A stretch of DNA of 64,000 nucleotides from Gracilaria domingensis (lineage: Eukaryota; Rhodophyta; Florideophyceae; Gracilariales; Gracilariaceae), in NCBI GenBank assembly GCA_022539475.1, contig VCMS01000234.1, positions 1 through 64,000 on the forward strand. Direction: 5' to 3'. Position numbers and translations under genes: made by a program. The notes under the pieces are model-generated. The model was given only the letters and a program-made list of their open reading frames with translations. It was not told where the DNA came from and did no database searches. The first letter of the stretch is position 1; the number at the start of each line of letters is the position of its first letter. Shown here one piece after another: positions 54,613 through 64,000 of the stretch.

Positions 54613-54849
54613 CTCGTCAGCACGAAGATCTAAACCTTCTTTGCTTTCTTCTGAACGACCTTGATGCGCTGCTTCAGTGACGATAGACGCGATGTATTGC
54701 AAGTTATGCGTTTAAATTTGGCGTATTCATAAAATGCGTGTGCTTTGTGGTGTCTTTCTTTTGGCCCAGCAGCGCCTTCCAAGGCATTTGTGCCATCTAG
54801 TTTATACAAACGGGTGGCCGCAAGCAGCTTGTGAGTAGCGTTACGGTTG

Positions 54850-55370
54850 ACGGCGGGCGTGAGGTGGCTTTGCACGGTCAACAGGCGACGCGCAGCAGGG
54901 ACACGAGGCAACCGCCAAAGTCATAATGCGCGGCTTTCAGCAGCGCGGCTATGGCGATGGCGGCTCTCTAATTCGTTTCTGAGACGTCGCGTCAGGGAGG
55001 CTCGTGCGGGCACCAAATTGGCTCTGCAGCGTCGGAACAGGGCGACGCAAAGTGCATTCTACCTCGTTGGTAGCCTCGTCCCAGCGCAGCGCAACACGTG
55101 GCTTGATTGTTCTCCGGCGTGGCAGTAAGGCGGCGCCACACGCATTATGTTTTTTTTTGCAACCTCGTGGCAGGGCGGGGCCACGCGCGTTCCAATTTTT
55201 TTACGTCGCGTCGGCGCGGTGCGGCGTCCAGTTTGATTTTTTTGCGGATTCGCGTCATGGCTGCGCGACGTGTGGTTCAATCTGTTTTGCTCCGTTGCGC
55301 TGAAGCCAGGCGAGGCGTAGTTTCAGGCTTTATATCGTTGTCATGCCAGCGTGGCGCAACGTGTGCTTTT
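54850..55370. repeat. GC-rich degenerate repeats of about 43-48 bp
   Basis: Successive segments share G/C-rich blocks of the CGTGGC.G.GGGG.CACGCG kind followed by T-rich blocks (TTTTTTT). The clearest run is 55150-55350, with units of roughly 43-48 bp. It occupies the same position, 3' of ORF2, as the 45-bp array of copy A, although the unit sequence differs. Confidence 0.5.
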
Positions 55371-55737
55371 GGGGGGAGAAGGGACAAAAAAAAGCGCAGA
55401 TTTCATGCTGCGTTTCGTTTATCTTGTATCGGAGATATGACCAAAAGTGTCCAGAATTGGCCCCGAACATCTATTGCAATCCGTTTCCCCTATGACACGT
55501 CTGGCGTGATCAGATCGGTTTCCACAATTAACCTCTCGGATTGAACGATTCATAGAAACACAATATGGTACAGGAAGTAAAACTTGACCGATCACGACAA
55601 ACTAGAATACAGTGCGCGACGACTCGCAAATTGTGCAGGATGAAACAGTTTTTCATAGGCCAACCATTCTGATTTCGTAGTATTTTTTCGAAGGCCGACA
55701 TTTGTGTAGTACACATTTAACCTTTTTGAGACGGTTC

Positions 55738-56047
55738 GCTTATGTCTAGTGAGCTAGGCATAAGCGGGCAACATGATTGGGTAGCCGCTATAACCAATGG
55801 TTGTCAGCGTGCCACTTGTCTGCTTGGCTTATGTCTAGCTCACTAGACATAAGCGAAGAATCTTTTCAATTGGCTACAAATTCAATCGGTTTGAAATCAA
55901 ACCAATAACATTGGAACTTGAGTACCACGTGTATTGCAATCAACATGGTTTGTTACACCGCTTTTTCTCATCCGCATGATCGAGTCAGTTCTTTCCTTCT
56001 CATTGGCTCTTTCTTATGTCTACTAGACAGCTCACTAGACATAAGAA
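55738..56047. repeat. Three copies of one palindrome among CCAAT-like words
   Basis: GCTTATGTCTAG pairs with CTAG[GA]CATAAGC at 55738-55765 (4-base loop, one G-T pair) and at 55827-55854 (perfect, 4-base loop). TTCTTATGTCTA pairs with TAGACATAAGAA at 56011-56047 (13-base loop). Between and around them are at least six ATTGG or CCAAT words. The region lies downstream (3') of the hydrolase gene at 56370. Confidence 0.8.
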
Positions 56048-56369
56048 CTTTTAGTCCCAAAAGGGTTAACCTCGTTTGTGCTACAGGCTCCGACAAATTT
56101 AATCATTTGCATGCAAACGAAACCAAACTATTGTGCACCCACGTGTAAAACTACGTATGCTCAAAATGCATTTGTGTTTTCAGGAGTCAGCCATTGTTTT
56201 ATTCAAAAGGAGCACTCCACTTCGGGGCATTGCCTTCAAGTTGACATAAAACAATATGAACTACAAGAGTTTCGCGAATTTTTCTTGAGAAGCTTGCTTC
56301 TCAAAACGCTGATTATTTTATGCTGTTTTTGTTTTTACGTGAAGCTGCACCTTCTGTGCTAGAGGTCTA

Positions 56370-57618
<1,249 letters not shown>

Positions 57619-59739
57619 TTACATGAACGGATCTCCAATCAATCCACCATTCCCACCATTACCAAGGTCCACCCCCCACCACCATGGTGGCGGATGCGAG
57701 ACCTGCAGCGTGGTCGCAGACTCCTTCGAAAGGTCCCTGATGTTGTTCACCTGAATCTGTTCTGAAGAAAGCGACCACAAGTGCTCCCCCCCAATGACAA
57801 GGTTCCGTTCAATCGACGGTGTGTAAAAGGCCGAGGCAGGTCCGTGCGTTATGCGACCGCGTTCCCGGATAGTGCTCTCCGAAATCTCCAACACAACCGA
57901 TCCCACAAACTCATTACCCCAGAAGTGCGTTGACACTGGCAGAACTGCCACAGATTCTGGTGCCCAGTACAGGAATGCTCGATGATCCCATTCCGCGGAC
58001 GAGTGACCATTCGGCATGGTCCACGAAGACAGCTCCAATGGGTTCGTCTTGTCCGAGACGTCGAACAACGTCACCTTGGAGCCCGTGACCCTTCCTTCTG
58101 GAGTGGCATCTTGTCCGACGCCCAGGATGCGTCCCGGTACGATCGGGTGTAGATATGCGCTATAGCCTGGGATTTTCAGTTCCCCGGTCGCTCTCAGCGA
58201 CCTTGGGTTGGACAGGTCGATGATGTAGAGCGGATCGATTTGTCGGAAAGTCACTACATATGCTGTGTCTTTCACGTACCGCACGGCGTAAATGCGTTCC
58301 CCCAATCCCAAGTTGCCGGCTTCTCCCACCTTCTGCAACCTTCTGTTCGAGGCGGTCGCGAACGAGGTAACCTTACTCGAACTTTCGTCGCGAGAACCCC
58401 ACCAACGAGCGCCCTCGGTCGTGGCAATGAAGAAGTGGTTATTATACTCATGCATGGAAAACTGATTCAGCACGCTGCCAGTGACGTCACCGCTTGCAAC
58501 GTATGCGGCGCCACGGTTGCTCAACGAGAACTTGTGGATGGACGTCTTGAAGTTTCTGCCAGACCTGATGCTGCTCTCGAAGCCAAAGAAATCCCAGCGA
58601 TAGTCCGTGGTCGTAACGTACAAGGAAGAGGCTGTAGCATACACTTCATCACCTTCGGAGACAATTGAAACGCTGCCTGTCGGCCTCAGGTTCCCTGACA
58701 CCGGCAGAGTGACAACCGAGAGCAATTCAAATCCCGGGAAGCTTGGAGGGCTGAATACATTGGAGCAAGTGGAAATCAGATCGGTAATTTCATCATTCTG
58801 GCCTTCGATATTCAGTCTGTAAGAGGGATACCAGTCGTTTTGAGTGGAGTTTTGGATAATCTGTTCATTGTGGGTTGCGGCTTCGCCGTATGGAAGTAAA
58901 CATGACGGATACCTGAACCTGAATTGCGGCTTATACAGCATGACGATTCGGGCCACTCCGTTAACCTCTCTCGAGTTCAAGTAGCGTCCTTGCATGCGAA
59001 GCGTGGCCAACAAGCGTGGGACACCATTCGTGACCTTGATCTGGTATACAGAGGTGGTGTCGCTCCGAACCGAGGAGTAGATACTGCCATACGTCTGTGC
59101 CAACACGAGCAAATGATTACCCTCAATAAGCATCTCCCTTGCGTGAGATGGCAAAGTCAGTTCGCCAGTGACCCAGCCATTCTTTCCCCCGTTCTCGACT
59201 TTTAGCACGAACAACTTGGTGCCGCGTATGACAAATACGTAACGCCCATCTGTCTTGATGATATCAGGCTCATCAACACCCTCGACCTGTACGTTGGTCT
59301 CCGAGAAATCCACGCCGGCTTCAGGCTGGCGGCCGGCCGGCGCAGGCTCCGAAGCAGTGACTCCTACCGGGGCATCATCCACTATGAGGCCATCACCACC
59401 AAGGCCTCCATTGCCGCCCACAGCGTACCCGTACTCACCCCCTACAAAGCCACCAACACTCCCAACGCCACCAAAGCCAAAGTCACCGCCAAGGATCAAA
59501 TCGCCTTCAAAGTAGGGTGGAGACGGACCGCAATGCAGCGACGGGCGGAAGCCGCCGTAGTTACGCGAGTCACCGAGCCCATACGCGCCGACTCGCGACA
59601 GCGCGTTGGTCTTGAAGTAGTTCACGAGATCTGCACATGTGTTGTATTGGGTGAGCGAGACGGCATGTACAAGTGGGAGCAGCAGTATGAGTTGCAGTGA
59701 GCTCCGTAAGGCGGTGGAGCGCGTAGAACACGACCCCAT
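57619..59739 (-). CDS. Secreted beta-propeller protein (PF09826 type)
   Basis: 706 residues from ATG 59739 (MGSCSTRS). I chose this start because it gives a proper signal peptide (LQLILLLPLVHAVS). The longer frame to 59814 would run through a 21-base homopolymer. After the signal comes YNTCADLVNYFKTNALSRVG, a typical head of this family, then a Gly-rich low-complexity region (residues about 70-130). The hallmark NVQVEGVDEPDIIKTDGRYV follows, then repeated propeller strands with phrases such as LLVLAQTYGS, IYAVRYVKDTAYVVTFRQID and LYIIDLSNPRSLRATGELKI. The family is common in bacteria and archaea as secreted or surface proteins of unknown function; horizontal origin is an inference. No intron seen. 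It is co-oriented with the hydrolase 276 bp downstream, but no shared transcription can be shown. Confidence 0.85.
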   Translation of the reverse strand: MGSCSTRSTALRSSLQLILLLPLVHAVSLTQYNTCADLVNYFKTNALSRVGAYGLGDSRNYGGFRPSLHCGPSPPYFEGDLILGGDFGFGGVGSVGGFVGGEYGYAVGGNGGLGGDGLIVDDAPVGVTASEPAPAGRQPEAGVDFSETNVQVEGVDEPDIIKTDGRYVFVIRGTKLFVLKVENGGKNGWVTGELTLPSHAREMLIEGNHLLVLAQTYGSIYSSVRSDTTSVYQIKVTNGVPRLLATLRMQGRYLNSREVNGVARIVMLYKPQFRFRYPSCLLPYGEAATHNEQIIQNSTQNDWYPSYRLNIEGQNDEITDLISTCSNVFSPPSFPGFELLSVVTLPVSGNLRPTGSVSIVSEGDEVYATASSLYVTTTDYRWDFFGFESSIRSGRNFKTSIHKFSLSNRGAAYVASGDVTGSVLNQFSMHEYNNHFFIATTEGARWWGSRDESSSKVTSFATASNRRLQKVGEAGNLGLGERIYAVRYVKDTAYVVTFRQIDPLYIIDLSNPRSLRATGELKIPGYSAYLHPIVPGRILGVGQDATPEGRVTGSKVTLFDVSDKTNPLELSSWTMPNGHSSAEWDHRAFLYWAPESVAVLPVSTHFWGNEFVGSVVLEISESTIRERGRITHGPASAFYTPSIERNLVIGGEHLWSLSSEQIQVNNIRDLSKESATTLQVSHPPPWWWGVDLGNGGNGGLIGDPFM

Positions 59740-59751
59740 TGCGATGTTTGC

Positions 59752-59772
59752 GGGGGGGGGGGGGGGGGGGGG
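59752..59772. repeat. 21-base G homopolymer
   Basis: A run of 21 G (C on the coding strand) begins 13 bases upstream of the propeller ATG. It lies in the 5' leader and is likely length-variable; the reported length may be inexact. Confidence 0.85.
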
Positions 59773-59814
59773 CGAAGTAGTAAGAGGGACGAGAAACGAA
59801 TGATGGGATTTCAT

Positions 59815-62591
59815 GGGCGCCCGGCTCTTAAGAAGGTGAGCGGCGGGGGAGCCTCATGTTCGTACCAGTGTTTCGTGTGGAGAAAGCAGCTATGCGGCAG
59901 CGCTGAGCAGAGCTCGCTACGACGCAGTTGCGCCTCTTTCTATGCATCGCGATACGCGAGACTAGCTGTGCCAATCGGAAGATGCGCCTCGGTGGAAAAA
60001 GCTCATCTACGAATGATACGCATGACACGTGTGCAAGAAACAAATGTGCTTGCAGAATCAACGGCGAAGGGGAACAAGGAGCATGATGTGCCGGCGCTTG
60101 AATTTGTCATAAAGAGCAAGAACTTGGCGTGTAGACTATCTAAAGAGGGGCGGTGCGAGTCGGACTGAGCGGACAACGGCATCGTTGTGCTGATCGTATC
60201 GCGTATGGGCTGTGGCTCGCCGTGAGGGAATGGCGAAATATTTGAAAAGATACAACTTATCTAACCAACATAGCCTGTTAAACCGAGAGGTAAAGATTCT
60301 TGACAATGCGACTTCGATCGTGCGATATGGATCAAGCGGTACATGTGGTATTGGACAGGAGCGCCTCGAGCTTCTATGGCCGAAGCATTCGAAAAGCGCG
60401 AGGGACCAGAACATATTTGGTGCTATCGTACCTCAATATGTTTGGCCCTGGGGTCACCAGAACTCCAACGAAGCACTCCGATATTGTCTCTCACAACTTG
60501 GTTTGGCGTCCCCAGCAGAAACGCTCCCAATTCAGTAAAATTAGATTTTTATTCCGCACTGTCCACTTCGCCAGAACAGTTTTTGTATGTAGTACATTTC
60601 AGAACCGAGTAATTCGTTTACTCATTTTTGGCTATACATTTTTGGAAAACCTGCACTTGTGGCAGGCATAACCTTTCGTCTTGGACTGGGAGGTCAAAGC
60701 CGTTTCGACAGACTTTTAATTCGAAACCTCCCAGCGCGTGGCAGTTGCTCGCCACAGTAGACGCAATAGGCATTAAACGTAAATTGAAAGCAATAAAGCC
60801 TTATCAACGATATACTAAGGGATGTTTGGGTGGGTGGGAAACGACGAAGATGAAACTGTCGACGAGAGAGCTTTTGGCTGAGATAGAAAAGCAGAGACGT
60901 GCAGAGCTGTCGAGGGCTTTCCTCGTAGCAGTGAAATAAACCTGTTGCTCATATACCAGTCCAACAAACAGTTCATCTCGCAGTGGGGACACCAAGAAAA
61001 GGAAGCTACCCACGCAAATCTGCATGCGAAGATGGCTGTCGATTGACACCTACGCAGAGTCAAGAGTGCGGCAGCCTGATTTGAGCCTCTGCATTTGCGT
61101 CTTGTTCCCAGATGCTCCAATAAAATATCATTTTCGACCAATTTTATTGCATTGATTCAGCTCTTAGAGCGATCTTTACTGTTTGGCGTCAGGAAGGCGA
61201 CAAGAAGAACTACGACAGCGACGAGAAGTTCCAGGGGTGCGCGACGGATCGGTGCTGGCAGCCGGCGGAGCGTGGTTTGCGGCCAAGCTGTGTGCTCGCG
61301 TAGCACACATTGTAGTGTTTGGCGGCAAACCAGTGCAGCAAAGATGCAAGTCGCAGCACCCAGTTTCCAATAAATCCACTTCCTGGTTTCCGGAAAATCA
61401 GGGAACCCAGCAAATCTCCTGGAGATTTTTTTTGGACTAGTTTTTGGACTTTCATTAAGTAAATAAAGGCTTTATCTTCTTAATTTAGGATTTCTGGAAC
61501 TGTCGCTGGGTCGCTCCACGGTCGTTACACGGATGCACCACAGCGACAGCCAGCATTTCTCCTCTTACAGTTCTCCACGCTTGATGCATGTACACGTACG
61601 CCGTCTACAACGGATATACGTGTACATTTATATCACAGTTTTGAAAACAAATTAAAATGTTTTTGGCTTTTTGAAAAAATCATTCCTATACGCTTCTAAC
61701 TGCCTCAAGGAAAAGGATCAAAGAGATTGTTCAAGTTGACAAGGTCCAGCAAGCTTGCGCGTTTGGCCACACAGACAGTGATGTCAACAGCTGCATCTTC
61801 CGCAGCCTCTGCAAATGAGACCTCATCATGTTCATCCTTCTGGCGAAGGAATGGGTTGGCCAAACCGGCCTTGATCGTTTCTGATACGCTGTTCCCTGGT
61901 TCAATCACAGATTGGGCAATGCTCGCTCTATTTGCTACAGAAAGAGAAAACCAAGGCTGCCAAAACAGCCTGAATCGACACCATGGCTCAAAACATATCT
62001 GATCTGACTTTAGATGGCTAGTAGACTCGGGAGAAGTTGGATTTTAGAGTTTTGCTTGCGCTTGAGCCGTCCTGGAGAGAATGGGAGAGGGCAGCCGGCG
62101 CCTATCTCATATATAGTCATTCTTCTACGATTCTCTCTCATCGTCGATACTAGGCGCTGGAAGTTGATGACGTCTCCCAAAATTTTTGCTCCTCCTGGCC
62201 AACAATTTATCATACAGGAGCTTCAAAATGTTGAGTTTCATTTTGGGAGTATTGATGTTGCTCTTGTGCGTACTGGAGTATCTATTCCGATTTTATCTCC
62301 AAGGAAAAGCATGTTCAGACAGTGGTCAATCGAGCCAAGCATCAATCTGTGTTTGAGACTTGGATTCCATTCTGGACTGTGTACCACTACCACATTTGCC
62401 TAACCAGTGATGTGTATCTCTGATAGCCCTTTTAGCAGTGTGAGTGCTTACAAGAGATATCTACCGCTGAAAAAGAGAGTTTATGCAAAGAATTCTCCTT
62501 ACTTGATTTCCGTTTCTGCCCCGTTATTCTTTGAATAGCTAGTGCTAAGGGCTAATGCGACCAGCGCCAGTGTATCCTCTCGCGTTGCGAA
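59815..62591. other. Intergenic region with doubtful short ORFs
   Basis: Short frames (59800-60168 plus, 60212-60538 plus, 60628-60939 plus, 61705-61908 minus) have no recognisable domain. The plus frame ending at 60939 has a charged helical end (MKLSTRELLAEIEKQRRAEL) and the minus frame 61908-61705 a similar one; either could be the remnant of a gene. No repeat or RNA gene recognised. Confidence 0.3.
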
Positions 62592-63425
62592 CTAATAGGT
62601 ACACGTAGCGGTTTGGCCTGGCACTTTGAGAGGAATTGCTAGCACAGGCCCTCCCCTTTGTGCTTCTATCCCTTCATCGGCTTCTACTAATTCATGTTTC
62701 AGATCAGCGAACAAAGAATCTGTAAAAACATCGTATGCTAAGTTCCACAACGTTGGACCCTTGTTGGCCTTAAGTTTAGCCATTGAAATTGTGCTCGTCG
62801 CATAAAGTAGTGTCTGATAACGCTGTCCCTGGTACGAAATTCCTGTGATACACATGGGCAACTCGTCAAGAACATATTTCACGGCATGAGTTTTTCGTTG
62901 TGAAGTGTACCGACTGTTCGGTGTTCTTTGATTGATGAAATCCAATGCTACCTCGTCCGCGCGTTTTCGGAAAACTTCGTCTCTCAAATAGTGCTTATGG
63001 ACAATAGCTTCTTGCATCTTCTTGATCTTGTCGTTTACAGCCTCCCATCGAATCAAAGCGATCTTTCGGGTGTTTGCCGTATCGCTCTCTTTCATAGCCT
63101 TGGAAATGGCATCCATGTACAAGTCTCCACGTTCTAAAGCCATTCGGAGAGCCTTCTCGGGAGTCATATGGCTTTTTGCCGGTACACCCTTCAATGCCAT
63201 AATGTTGTGCTGATTTATCGAGTCCAACACGACAACAACAGACGGATACGGCAAAGACTGTAGAAACGAAATCAGTTGTCTCGAACCATGCGGCTGCTTC
63301 AGCGGTGAATGCGCTAGCACACTAACTGGCACGAACACTCCAGGTTGTTGCAGCATCTTTTCTTCGGAATCGAACATAAAATAAAGACATCTTTGTTGTT
63401 CTTCCTGAGAATCTTCATCAGACAT
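62592..63425 (-). CDS. Cyclodipeptide synthase-like protein (tRNA-dependent)
   Basis: 277 residues, close to the usual 220-290 of cyclodipeptide synthases. These enzymes use two aminoacyl-tRNAs to make a cyclic dipeptide. Ser35 in FVPVSVLAHS matches the catalytic Ser that receives the aminoacyl group (Ser37 of AlbC). VVVVLDSINQHNIMALKG (63-80) matches the 'D-T-x-x-R-H' strand. RKIALIRWEAVNDK (120-133) is the conserved 'i-R-W' region. Tyr184 and Glu188 in YVLDELP, and Tyr208 in LLYATS, keep the exact spacing of AlbC Tyr178, Glu182 and Tyr202. The His after the last Tyr is Ala here. A 25-residue acidic head (SDEDSQEEQQ) is extra. No signal peptide, no intron. Eukaryotic members are known but rare; origin by transfer is plausible. 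The product cannot be predicted. A rival reading is an inactive homologue, but all four catalytic-site residues are kept. Confidence 0.82.
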   Translation of the reverse strand: MSDEDSQEEQQRCLYFMFDSEEKMLQQPGVFVPVSVLAHSPLKQPHGSRQLISFLQSLPYPSVVVVLDSINQHNIMALKGVPAKSHMTPEKALRMALERGDLYMDAISKAMKESDTANTRKIALIRWEAVNDKIKKMQEAIVHKHYLRDEVFRKRADEVALDFINQRTPNSRYTSQRKTHAVKYVLDELPMCITGISYQGQRYQTLLYATSTISMAKLKANKGPTLWNLAYDVFTDSLFADLKHELVEADEGIEAQRGGPVLAIPLKVPGQTATCTY

Positions 63426-63440
63426 CGTGAATACAACTAC

Positions 63441-63487
63441 AGACGTCAGGACGTCTCAGCGTGCGCCTGAGACATTGTAGCTCAGGC
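63441..63487 (-). promoter_or_regulatory. Three overlapping inverted repeats in the leader of the cyclodipeptide synthase gene
   Basis: AGACGT/ACGTCT (63441-63446, 63451-63456), GTCTCAG/CTGAGAC (63453-63459, 63467-63473) and GCCTGAG/CTCAGGC (63465-63471, 63481-63487) share arms, so neighbouring stems exclude each other. They lie 16-62 bases upstream of the ATG at 63425. A leader-RNA switch or a protein-binding palindrome are both possible. Confidence 0.55.
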
Positions 63488-63944
63488 ATGTTGTTTAATG
63501 CATTGACTTCATACTGCCTTGGGATACTTTTCTCTGTGCGCAGAGCAACGGAGGTCCGCTATAGTCCTTTGTGATTGGTGCACTACATAATTCTTTTCCT
63601 TGGTCACATACTTAATATCATCGCGCAAAAGATAAGAAGTACTGCGGGGAATAATGTCGGTCGAGGAGAGATTGCTTGCCGTCAAAGCATCTCCTTCGCT
63701 TTCGCTCTTGGCGGCAAGCAGCCCAGATCCAAAGCCTGGATATTTGTTGGAGCTGCGTCCGACTTAGCCTAGGCCCTAGGCCCCGGGCGGTAGTTCCCAA
63801 AATTCCGTTCAACGTGCTTCGTGGTTCCCGGAAATTCGATTCTTTTCAGTCACAAACTCCGTCTTTCTACATTCTCTTGCACGTCAAAAGATACTTCTGC
63901 TCGCAAGACTTTGCTTCCTAGTTCTGCTCACAAGATTTCACAAG
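63488..63944. other. Intergenic region, possible divergent promoter
   Basis: No supported gene. It separates the minus-strand cyclodipeptide synthase gene from the plus-strand GC-rich frame at the edge, so it would be a shared upstream region if that frame is real. A CCTAGGCCCTAGGCCCCGGGCGG block lies at 63768-63790. Confidence 0.3.
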
Positions 63945-64000
63945 ATGGTGGCGGCGGCGCGGCGGCGGGCGGCGCCTCGGCGCGCGGACACTGCGCGCGC
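63945..64000 (+). CDS. Possible start of a gene cut by the window edge
   Basis: ATG at 63945 in a CAAGATGG context opens an Ala/Arg-rich frame (MVAAARRRAAPRRADTAR). Sequence turns abruptly very GC-rich here. It could be an organelle-targeting head, or just a GC-rich simple repeat. Too short to judge. Confidence 0.25.
   Translation, partial: MVAAARRRAAPRRADTAR

Larger units (their letters stand above)
51806..54790 (+). repeat. Dispersed repeat unit, copy B (two-ORF unknown element)
   Basis: Starts TGTGGACGCCATTTT at 51806 and follows copy A through the leader, ORF1 (52480-53136), spacer and ORF2 (53323 onward). It is interrupted by the solo LTR 53761-54612 and resumes with GAAGATCTAAACCTTC, matching copy A near 32025. 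The homology runs to about 54790, where GC-rich repeats begin. The unit lacks the ATTGA-flanked LTR of copy A, giving the empty site. Confidence 0.7.

Noticed and set aside
55107-55544. 145-codon frame with Phe/Arg-rich sequence
   Set aside because: Produced by the T-run plus GC-block repeat; not protein-like.
59800-60168. 122-codon frame divergent from the propeller gene
   Set aside because: Starts antisense to the propeller leader; no motif or domain.

Overview
Organism and character: this is nuclear DNA of a eukaryote. It has spliceosomal signals, a Ty3/gypsy retrotransposon with a chromodomain, solo LTRs, Harbinger-type and Plavaka-like transposases and a SET domain. Long AT-rich, gene-poor stretches alternate with repeats, and the few host-like genes are largely intronless and bacterial in flavour. 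The mix fits a red alga (florideophyte type) best. That is an inference from gene content and is not proven by any marker gene here. Layout, left part: 1-9.6 kb looks like one compact mobile element cut by the left window edge. It holds a decayed DNA-methyltransferase (MTase) module joined to an intact SET domain, a repeat-rich coiled-coil protein, a second unknown protein, and a convergent 1087-residue zinc-finger transposase of Plavaka/CACTA type. Behind the transposase lie 372-bp tandem repeats and strong hairpins. Layout, middle part: 10-24 kb is a graveyard of broken elements: a TIR-flanked insertion, a Myb/SANT-like pseudogene and a DDE transposase pseudogene. From 24.5 to 33 kb and again from 51.8 to 55.4 kb there are copies (A, B and a diverged C) of an unrecognised multi-copy unit encoding two conserved unknown proteins and followed by GC-rich arrays of about 45 bp. 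Each of A and B carries one solo LTR with a clean 5-bp target duplication, confirmed by the empty site in the sister copy. Two DDE transposases lie at 35-37.8 kb. A full-length but defective 10.1-kb gypsy element (39910-50032) has 854-bp LTRs and an unusually long low-complexity linker before its chromodomain. Layout, right part: 55.7-56.05 kb has three copies of one palindrome among CCAAT-like words. Then follow three minus-strand host-type genes: a secreted haloalkane-dehalogenase-like hydrolase with a 1-base frameshift, a secreted beta-propeller protein of the PF09826 type, and a cyclodipeptide-synthase-like protein with all four key residues. The last 60 bases turn sharply GC-rich, perhaps the start of another gene. 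How they work together: the left element seems to carry chromatin writers (DNA methylation and lysine methylation) beside its own transposase. The right-hand genes look like separately acquired metabolic genes rather than an operon, because the spacing is large and the functions differ.
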